Source: Oscillospiraceae bacterium
GTDB taxonomy: Bacteria > Bacillota > Clostridia > Oscillospirales > CAG-272
Assembly (NCBI GenBank): GCA_003343845.1
Contig: QAKK01000025.1
Span: 93,386-157,385, forward strand
Length of the DNA: 64,000 nucleotides
Direction: 5' to 3'
The position numbers and the translations under genes are program-made. The notes below the pieces were generated by a model that ran no database searches, had not been told where the DNA came from, and was given only the letters and a program-made list of their open reading frames with translations. Of the stretch, positions 24,986 to 33,900 are shown in pieces. Numbering within the stretch: the stretch's first letter is position 1; each line of letters opens with the position of its first letter.

Positions 24986-27379
24986 CTACTTCTTTTTGAT
25001 GTGGATGACGGCGGCGGTCATATCGTCGCGGCAGAGCGTGTGCCGCTTGGCTTCGGCAAGGATGCGCGCGGCGGCATCGGCGGCGGCGAGATCCGCGCCG
25101 CACAGGAATTCGCACAGCCAGAGCGGTTCCTCGATGTCCTCGGTCACACCGTCGCTCAGCATCACCACGGCGTCGCCGTCCTCGCAGGCAAAGGTGGTTT
25201 TTTCGGCGTCCACGTCCTCGAGGATGCCGATCGGCACGGTGCGCGACCGGATCTTGAAGATGCGTTCGCCCCGCTTGACAAACGAGGGCGCCGCGCCGCT
25301 CTTGAAGAACGTGCCCCGCCCGGTGAAGCAGTCGAGCGCAAACAGATCCACCGTGGTGAACCCCTCCTCGCGGTCGGTGCGCGCCATTGCCGAGAGCAGC
25401 TCCAGCGCGGCGGTCACATCGTTGCCGGCGGCGAGCATTTTTTCGAGGAAAAGCGCAGCTTTCGCGCTCTTTGCGGCGGCGGCGCGCCCGCTGCCCATGC
25501 CGTCGTTGACCACCGCGTAGAAGCAGCCGTTTTTCGCGTCGAAGCTGCGCACGCGATCACCGTTTTCCTCGCCGCCGCCCGCAGCGACCGTGGCGGACGA
25601 GGCATCCGCCGAGAAGGTGGGCGCGCCCGTGGCGATCATGTTGATGCCGCCGTCCGCAAACTCGAAGAGCGGCGGCTCAAACCTGCCGCCGAGCGCCGCG
25701 GTGAGCGCCTCCGTGATCGCATCCGCCGAGCAGTTCATCGCGCTGCCGCCGACGCGGAAGGCGTAGACCTTCTTCTGCCGCGTGCCGAACACGCCGAGAC
25801 TGTCCGCCGAAAAGCCGATGCGCGTGAGCGCGGTCGTCACGGCGGCGCGCCCCTCGGTGTCCGGCGTGTAGGCTTCGTCTCCCCTCTTCAGCGCGTCGGT
25901 GAGCACGCGGGAGAAAACGGCATAGTCCACCGCCGAGCGGCGGCTGCCGTCCGCGGCGAGCATTTCGCGGAGCATCCTTGCGTTCTCGCGCTCGATCTCC
26001 TCCAGCATACGATCGGCAGAGGTGCAGCGCGCGCGAAATTCCGGCGGCAGGTCGGCGTGCTCAACCTTGCCGTATTTGTAGAGCTTTGCACTGATCTTAC
26101 TCAGTGTATCCATGGTCACGGTGTAATCCCTTTCCCAGCATAAGCTACATGCCGCACAGCGGCGGCAGAACCGGTCACAGACCTTGTCGCAGATGTGACG
26201 GACATCGAAGATGCCGATCCGCGTCTCGCGGTCGGACAGCCCGGCAAACGCGTCGGACATCGCCTCAAAGGTGGCGGAGAGGTCGCGCAGGGTCTCGCGC
26301 TCGCTCTTTTCCCGATAGGGCAGCACTTCACCCGCGGCATCCGGCTTTGTCCGCCTGCCGGTGAAGGGCAGGAGCTTTTCCCCCGCCGCGCCGAGCGGCA
26401 GAAAGGAGAGCGCCGTGCCGATGAGGAATTCGGGCAGAACCGAGAAAAGCAGCGCCGTGCCGCCCGCGAGAAAGCAGAGCGCGGCGAACCCGACGACCCC
26501 CGCCGCCGCGGCAAGCCACACGGGGATATGCGCGCAAAGCATCGAAAACAGCAGCGCAGCCACCGCCGTTCCGGGTGATGCGGCGGGCACGGCGGCAAAG
26601 CCGAAAAGCAGCGCAAGCACGCCCGCCGCGAGGGGATCACGCCGCCGCGCGGCAAGCATCGAGAGATAGGCGGCAACCGCCGTCGCCGCCGAGAACCCGA
26701 GCGGCAGGGAAAGCGACGACAGGGCGAACACAAACGAAACGAGCAGAGCGGCGTGTCCGATCACAAAGCGGGGGCTGCTGTGCGCCGTCGCGGTGGTGTA
26801 CCCGATATATAAATATGTAAGCGCGGGGCAGATCAGCACCGCAAAGCAGACGCCGACGAGGTCGCCGATGGCAAAGCCGCCGGCAAACAGCCGCACCATG
26901 CCCGCCGTGAACGCGGCGACGGCGGCGGAGCAGACGCGCAGCGCCTCGCCCTCGCGGAAGAGGACGGCGCAGGTCTCCTTTGTGAAAAGGCGCGGGCGCA
27001 CAGGGGCGGCGCGGCGGGGGTCAAACACGAGTGAAAAGATGAGCCGCAGGGTGACGAGCACGATCACGCCCGCAAGCGACGGCACATTGCCCGCAAAAAG
27101 CGCGCCGAGCAGCACGCCGACGGCGAGCGCGGGGGTGTCCCCGACCCCGGCGGCGACGGCGGCAAGCCCGAGCGGGTAGGTGGAGAGCGGCAGGCGGACG
27201 CTGCCGAGCAGGGCGGCAAAGGCGGCGGGCGCGACGGCGGCGAAAAAGCGGCGCAGGGTGCGCGCGATGCGGGCGCCGTCGCCCTCGTCCGTGCGCTCGG
27301 TGATGCGCGTCCGCAGTCCGGCAAAGAAACCGCCGATGCGGTCTGCCGCGGCGGCGGTCACAGTCTGAAAGTCCTTCAT
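24986..27379 (-). CDS. spoIIE: Stage II sporulation protein E, membrane PP2C phosphatase
   Basis: This encodes 797 residues. About 1-45 are cytoplasmic. About 45-320 carry some ten hydrophobic helices (FAAVAPAAFAALLGSVRLPL, LVGVCFAVLICPALTYLYIG). A cytoplasmic regulatory region follows with CDKVCDRFCRRCAACSLCWE, the Cys-rich SpoIIE signature. The C-terminal PP2C domain (about 575-797) has VVNDGMGSGRAAAAKSAKAA near 628, VVMLSDGVTED near 738 and CRDDMTAAVIHIKKK at the end. SpoIIE dephosphorylates SpoIIAA to activate sigma-F in the forespore and also acts in polar septation, so the organism, or its recent ancestor, makes endospores. AAGGAA precedes the ATG. The other spoII genes are not nearby. 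Confidence 0.95.
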   Translation of the reverse strand: MKDFQTVTAAAADRIGGFFAGLRTRITERTDEGDGARIARTLRRFFAAVAPAAFAALLGSVRLPLSTYPLGLAAVAAGVGDTPALAVGVLLGALFAGNVPSLAGVIVLVTLRLIFSLVFDPRRAAPVRPRLFTKETCAVLFREGEALRVCSAAVAAFTAGMVRLFAGGFAIGDLVGVCFAVLICPALTYLYIGYTTATAHSSPRFVIGHAALLVSFVFALSSLSLPLGFSAATAVAAYLSMLAARRRDPLAAGVLALLFGFAAVPAASPGTAVAALLFSMLCAHIPVWLAAAAGVVGFAALCFLAGGTALLFSVLPEFLIGTALSFLPLGAAGEKLLPFTGRRTKPDAAGEVLPYREKSERETLRDLSATFEAMSDAFAGLSDRETRIGIFDVRHICDKVCDRFCRRCAACSLCWERDYTVTMDTLSKISAKLYKYGKVEHADLPPEFRARCTSADRMLEEIERENARMLREMLAADGSRRSAVDYAVFSRVLTDALKRGDEAYTPDTEGRAAVTTALTRIGFSADSLGVFGTRQKKVYAFRVGGSAMNCSADAITEALTAALGGRFEPPLFEFADGGINMIATGAPTFSADASSATVAAGGGEENGDRVRSFDAKNGCFYAVVNDGMGSGRAAAAKSAKAALFLEKMLAAGNDVTAALELLSAMARTDREEGFTTVDLFALDCFTGRGTFFKSGAAPSFVKRGERIFKIRSRTVPIGILEDVDAEKTTFACEDGDAVVMLSDGVTEDIEEPLWLCEFLCGADLAAADAAARILAEAKRHTLCRDDMTAAVIHIKKK

Positions 27380-27632
27380 TGTATGCAGTTCCTTTCTTTT
27401 TTATGTATCTGCATTGTAGGAAATACCGGGCAAAAAAGCCGTCACATCCGCGCTGTCGGGGCGGGGAATATTTGCGGGACGGGTGGCGACGGTGCGCGGG
27501 AAATACGGGGTCGTCCTATTTCCGGGGGGAGAAAGCGCGAAAGGGGATGCGGCATGCTGAAAAAAGGCGGACGAAAATGCGGGGGGAAGGGACGATGTGC
27601 CTTTCGGCTTCCCACCGGGGAAGGCTTGGACG
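27380..27632. repeat. Gap upstream of spoIIE with one dispersed repeat
   Basis: Positions 27603-27632 (CGGCTTCCCACCGGGGAAGG) are a hairpin of the common family. Positions 27380-27602 hold no gene or repeat I recognise; the spoIIE promoter presumably lies here, but no clear sigma-A or sigma-H pair stands out. Confidence 0.5.
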
Positions 27633-27682
27633 CGGTGTGTAGGACTTTTCCGCATAAAAATCATTTTTCTTTCAAAAACAAC

Positions 27683-27711
27683 TTGACAAATCCGTATGGA
27701 CTTGTTATAAT
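27683..27711 (+). promoter_or_regulatory. Promoter of tRNA-Thr
   Basis: TTGACA, 17 nt, TATAAT: full consensus hexamers at ideal spacing, 12 nt upstream of the tRNA. Confidence 0.92.
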
Positions 27712-27723
27712 ATACTCCGGTTC

Positions 27724-27799
27724 GCTGCTATGGCTCAGTCGGTAGAGCACATCATTGGTAATGATGAGGTCACCAGTTCGATTCTGGTTAGCAGCTCCA
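27724..27799 (+). tRNA. tRNA-Thr (anticodon GGT), CCA encoded
   Basis: The cloverleaf is complete. Acceptor GCTGCTA pairs with TAGCAGC (27789-27795), D stem GCTC/GAGC, anticodon stem CATCA/TGATG with loop TTGGTAA (anticodon GGT, reading ACC and ACT), and T stem ACCAG/CTGGT with TTCGATT. Discriminator T and CCA are encoded. It stands alone with its own consensus promoter and terminator. Confidence 0.97.
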
Positions 27800-27830
27800 A
27801 AAAGCACTTGCATGTCGCAAGTGCTTTTTT
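27799..27830 (+). terminator. Intrinsic terminator of tRNA-Thr
   Basis: AAAAGCACTTGC ATGTC GCAAGTGC followed by TTTTTT, directly after the CCA. Confidence 0.93.
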
Positions 27831-27893
27831 GCGTTTGCGAAACCGCTTTAACATTTGCCGAAAACAGAGCGGAAAATTTATGCGATTTGCCTG

Positions 27894-27922
27894 TTTACTT
27901 TCGTTTTTGACTTTGTTATAAT
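27894..27922 (+). promoter_or_regulatory. Promoter of the giant SLH adhesin
   Basis: TTTACT, 17 nt, TATAAT. The leader is about 57 nt. Confidence 0.75.
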
Positions 27923-27985
27923 CTAAACAAAACAGATCTATTATTTTTGTCGGGAAACAATCTTTCGGACACCTGGGAGGTAACT

Positions 27986-30900
27986 ATGAAAAAACACCTG
28001 TGCGGACTTGCAATCATCCTTTTGATTTGTGCCGCGCTCTTTGCGCTGCCCGCCTTTGCGGCGGACGTCGCAAAAAATGAGAGCACGGGCACGCTTTACG
28101 ACACGCTCGATGCAGCGCTTGAGGAATCAAACGATGGTGACACCATCACGCTGCTGGACGACGTGGAAACCGCAGACCCTGAAGGCGAGGGCAGCTACAC
28201 CTATTGGCCGCTGACCATCGAGATGAACGGCCACGGCATCACCGGCAAACTGACCGTCACGGACGACCTGAAACTCAAGGGCGGCTGGTTTTACGGTCTG
28301 CTTGTGGTCGATATAAGCGGCGAGGAAGGCGCCCTCACAATAACTGCGCCCGATACGGCGGACTACGCCGTCAATCAGATGCTGACGGTCAACGACGGCA
28401 CGGTCAACATCTCGGGCGCGAAGATCGCCGTCCGCGGCACGCTGTCCGTCTCCAGCGGCACGGCAGTCACCCTCTCGGGCACGGAGAAGGCAGTCGAACT
28501 CTTCGGCGCCGAAACCTTCGGCAACAAATTCTACGGCACGGTCGATGCGGACGGCAACACGGACACCGCCGCTGTCTACGACGAGGCGAAGCAGACCTAC
28601 ACCGTCGGCGGCGTGGCGGCAAAGAAGCTCTCCAATATAAATACCGGCGAACCGGAGCCGGCGGAAAAGCCGACGCCCAACCCGGGCAAGACCACCGTTC
28701 CCGTAACGGCAGGTTCATCCGCAAGCTTCAAGGTTGCCTACACGGGCACGGAAGACCTCACGTTGGATATCCAGAAGAACGCACTGGATGACACCATCCG
28801 CGTGAGCGCCGGAAAAACCGCCGACAACATGTGGACGGTCACCGTTACGCTGGCGGACGAACCCAAGCAATCGGGCTATCTGCTCCATATCTACCCGGAG
28901 GGCGACCCGACGCGCAGCGCCACCGTCACCGTCAAGGTCTTGCCGCACAAGGCAAAGGTTGTAGAGAGCGGCAAGACGACCTACCTCGACGACCTTTCGT
29001 GCACCCTCACCGCCGACGACGGCTCCATGCAGATCACGCTGCTTGACGACATCGAATTCGGCGCTTACAAAGACCCGCTCACCCTCCGCGGGGGCAGTCC
29101 GATCACGCTCGACCTCGGCGGGCACAGCATTGACTATGTCTGCATCGGCGAGGATATCTATGACGAAAACTATGGAACCATCGGCTACAACAGCGCCCAT
29201 GTGACTGTCGTGGGCGACGGCAGCATCGAAGAACTCTATCATGTCGTAGGCACCGTCCGCGTGCGCGGCGGTACAATCAATCACCTGTCCTGCTCCAGCA
29301 GCTACGAGCAGGAAGGCATGTACCACGGCAATGTTTTCATCTCGGGCGGCACGCTGATCGGCAATCTGTCTGTCTCCACCGGCAGCTACAACGTGACGGT
29401 CGAGGGCGGCACCGGTCATAAAGCCCTTATTTTCTGCGACGCCCTTGAGACGAAGATCACGGACGGCGAATTTGAGGAACTCATCCTGGTTCCCCCGACG
29501 AGCTCGGACTGCACGCTTGTCCTTTCGGGCGGCAAATTCGGCAAGATAAAAACCCAAAGCGGGACAAACGAGAAGGGACTCTATCTTGCAAAGTACCTCG
29601 CACCGGACTATTTCTTCTATACGAAGCCCGCAGGCGGCAGCGACTACACGCAGCTTGTTGACGCATCGGCGGTGACCGAGCTTACCGATGTGATCATCAA
29701 GAAGCACACGCACACCGTCGGCGCGGACGGCAAGTGCACCGAATGCGGCACGCATATTGCGGACATCCGCGTGGTCAAAGACGGCGCGGAGACCTACCTC
29801 TCCGCCGACAAGCTGCAGGACGCCATCAACATGATGCAGACGTCGGACAGCTATGCCAACACCGTCACGCTGCTCTCCGACATCGAGCTTGGAAACGGCA
29901 GAATCACGATTAAAACCGGCAAGTTTACGCTTGACCTCGGCGGAAAGACCCTGTCCTCCGGCTATGTCGGGACCTGGCACGCACTCCTCGAAATCAAACC
30001 CGACTACGGCGTGTACACCAATGTGCATATCCAAAACGGCAGCATCGTCAACCGAATCCATGACAGCTCCGTCTATTCGGAGACGATAGCGCTCCTCCTC
30101 TCCAATAATGCCGCCGTCACCCTCTCCGATGTGACCGTATCGGGCGGCACGAATCAGAGCGGCAAGAACCCTGCTGTCACGCAGACCTTCGGCACACTGG
30201 TTGTGGAGGGCGACAGCGTGCTCGACGGCGGTCTCTTTGCCGATAAGCCGTATGCAATCACGCTGCGCGGCGGCAGCTTTACGGCGGGATATCAATCTTA
30301 CGGTATGCTGACCGCAATCAAGGTCACCGCGCCGGGCGACTTCGGTTATTACAGAGACGCGGTTGACTTTCTTGCCGACGGCTGTGCCTTTGTCAAGGCG
30401 GACGATGAGACCGCCTTTGTTACAAACCTCGGCAACATCACGGAAGATGTCAAGATCATCCCGCACACGCATGACTTCTCGGCGGGCGACACCTGTGCGT
30501 GCGGCGTCTCCTATGTCGCAGAGCTTGACGGCGTGAAGTACACCTCGCTGAACAAGGCAATCGCTGCGGCAAACGGCGGCACAGTAAAGCTGCTGTGCGA
30601 CGTGGACTTCGGCGCGTCCGGCACGCTCTATGCGGCGGATGCGGCTTACACGCTCGACCTTGCGGGGCACACCCTGCGCGGCAATGCCGACACGCTGGTG
30701 GCAGTCGTCAACAGCGAGGACGGGACGGCAGCCGTCTCCATCCTCGGCGGCTTCGTTGTCGGCAGCAACAGCTACACAACCATCCGTACCATCGGCGCGG
30801 ATCTGACGCTGCATACCGATGTTACAAATACCAAGCCCTACGACTATGTGCCCTCGGCAGCCATCATTGCGTCAAACAGAGTGGATTCGGGCAGCCGCAT

Positions 30901-33900
30901 CACCATCGTGGACGGCACCTACATCGGCGGCGTCCACTGCTACAGCAAGGATTCGACGGTGCGGATTATGCGCGGCGTCTTTGAGAGGGGCGGCAACCTC
31001 TTCTCGCTCAAAGCAAGTTACTACGATATCGATCAGCGCAAGGAGGTTGACCTCCCGCTCGCAGCCTTCATCGCGGACGGCAGCTATGTCGTAAAGACGG
31101 CGGACAACACGAAAGCCGATCTCACGAATCTGTCCGTGATTGAGGACGCCGTCACCGTCAAGGTCTGCACTGCGCATGACTTCGGCTTGTCGATGAATAC
31201 AAACGGCGTAGAATCCGTCGCCTGCAAAAACTGCGGCAAGCGCTGCACGCACCAAGCGCCCGGCGCGGACGGCAAGTGCACCGAATGCGGCTTCACACTG
31301 GAAGCGCAGGTGGGCGATACCTACTATGCATACTTCTCCACCGCCGTCAAGGCAGCGGCAGAGGCAGGCGGAACGGTTAAACTCCTCTGCAATGTGACCG
31401 CCACCGGACCGCACAACATCGCCGCACTGCCGAGCGGCACTTACACGCTCGACCTCGCGGGGCACAAGCTCTCAGTCGGCACCGATGCGGAAAACCCGGG
31501 CGCATTCAACTGCGGCGATGACACCGTGCTCACCGTCATCAGTTCGGACGGTGCGGGCATCCTCAATGCCGGGCTGTACATCCACGGCGACTTCAAAATC
31601 GCGGACAACCTGTCGGTCGAGGGGCTTATCAACATCTATAAGTCGCTCGAAGTGGACAGCACCTCCTATGCCGCACCGACCTTCAACGGCGAAGTCACCG
31701 TCAAAAACGGCGGCACGCTGACGGTTCGCCACGGCAACTTCCGCAAAAATGTCACTGTGGAAAGCGGCGGCAGGCTGAACGCTTTTGAGCGGGACGGCGG
31801 CGATGCGCGCTTCACTTTCCCGGTCAAGATCAACGCGGGCGGCAAGCTCCGCGTCACGGGCAGCAGCAGTTTTCAGAATCTGGAGATTGCGGCAGGCGCG
31901 GATGTTCTCCTCGAGGGCGGCAGATTCAACGGCTACATCTACACAAGCGACGGCAGCCCGCTGGCGCCTTACCTCGCGGACGGCTACGCCTTTGAAAATT
32001 TCGTCACCGGTGTCATTCAGGATTCAGGTGCAAACTCGCTCACCACTGTCACGGTCGTCGGGCACACCGCGCACAACACGGTCGATGCGGACACCGGCAA
32101 GTGCGCCTGCGGCAAGCAGATGCTCGCCGTGCTCATCGCGAGAGACAACAGTGTGGTTGCGGGCTATGACAACCTCCGCGATGCGCTTGGCGAAGCACAG
32201 TTCGGCGATACGGTCCGCCTCTTCGGCAGCGCCGTCGGCGGCTTCACGCTGCACCCGCAGAGCACCCAGCCCGAGATCACGCTGGATATGAACGCGGGGC
32301 AGATCATCGACGGTCTGACGCTTGAAAATGTCAAGCTCACCGTCGTAAACGGCAGACTGCCCGCCGGCGCCGCATTTACGGTCGCAAGTGACGCATCGCT
32401 CACGCTGAACGATGTCGAGTGCGGCTGGGATGTCACGGTTTCCGGCAAACTTGCCGTCACCGATGCAGACACCGTCTGCGCGGGCACCGTCACGGTCAAG
32501 GACGGCGGCAGCGCCGCACTCTCGGGCGGCTCGTACAAGAAAATCGTGTGCGAGACCGGCAAGGTCGCGGACCTCCTTGAAGATGCTTTTGGCTACACCG
32601 AGACCGCCAATGCCGAAAGCTGGCTGGGTGGCGACGGCAAGACCATTGCAGACACCACGGTGCTGCGGATTCCGCTTCTGCTCGTCCATATCGGCAACAC
32701 CAGTGTCCCCTACGGCACCGATGGCATGCTGACGGTGCTCTATGATACGATTGATATCTCCCCCGACAGGTCGAAGGTATCCTTCCAGTGGTATACCATC
32801 TCGGGCGACACCTACACGCCGATTGCGGACGAGACCGACGATATGTATGTCCTGCGCGCCGGCACAGTGCCCGGCAAATATCATGTCGCCTGCGCCGTCA
32901 CCTACAAGGGTTACACCATGCGTGCCGACGGCTTAATCGGAATCCGCAAAGCGACGCTCACAGAGGGCACGCATTACACCGCGCCCACGGCAGCATCGCT
33001 TGTCTATGACGGAAACGCGCACGCCCTGCTTGCGGCAGGCAGCATCGCGGCGAACGCCGACCTTGCAGGCTGCAAGTTTGTCTACAGCGACAGCAAAGAC
33101 GGCAATTATACCGAGACGATGCCCACTGCGACGGCTGCGGGCAACTACACAGTCTGGTATAGGGTGCAGGGCAACAACTGCTTTGAAGACTCCGCAAAGG
33201 GCAGCATTGATGTGCATATTGCTGTTGCCACAGTCACGGCAGTCAACAAAGACTACCCGTCGAACTTTACCTACGGCAAGGCAATTTCCGCGCCCACCAA
33301 GGCAAACCTGACCGTCACCGGCGACTATGACGACGCGACGCTCAGTTATGCATGGCGCGACGCTTCGGGCAATACGCTTGCAGCAGCGCCCACCGAACTC
33401 GGCAGCTACACGCTGCACATCGAGATCGCCGCCACCGCCAACACGGGCACGGCGGTCGTCGACATCCCGATCAGCATCGTGCCGGAAACGGTTACGAAAG
33501 CCGTCACAAAATCCGTTTCGACCTACAACGGAAGTTCGCCGCGCAGCTATGAGGTCGACCTCCTCGCGCTTGTGAAAGATGCCGGACTTATTCCGGCAGG
33601 CGACACGCTAACGGTGCGCGACCAATTTGATATTTTCTTCTTCACCGATGACGGCAGCTATTCCGCTTACGACCCCGCCACGGCGGACTACGCCGTCACC
33701 GCTGTCAAGAAGGACGGCGAACCCACCACGCTGGTGATCACCGTCTCCGGGCTTGACAGAACCCCGACCAAAATCTACTGCATGATCAACGTAAGACTGT
33801 CGAATGCGCACTACACCAACATCGTCGCGCAGATTTCGCTCGTCGCCAAGGACAAGGAAGATAAGACGCTCTCCGTGATGATGAACGGCTGGACTTACGG

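Noticed and set aside
28715..30814. Long minus-strand frames opposite the giant adhesin (also 33608-36115)
   Set aside because: Antisense to a continuous repeat-rich coding sequence with signal peptide and SLH domains; no start signals.
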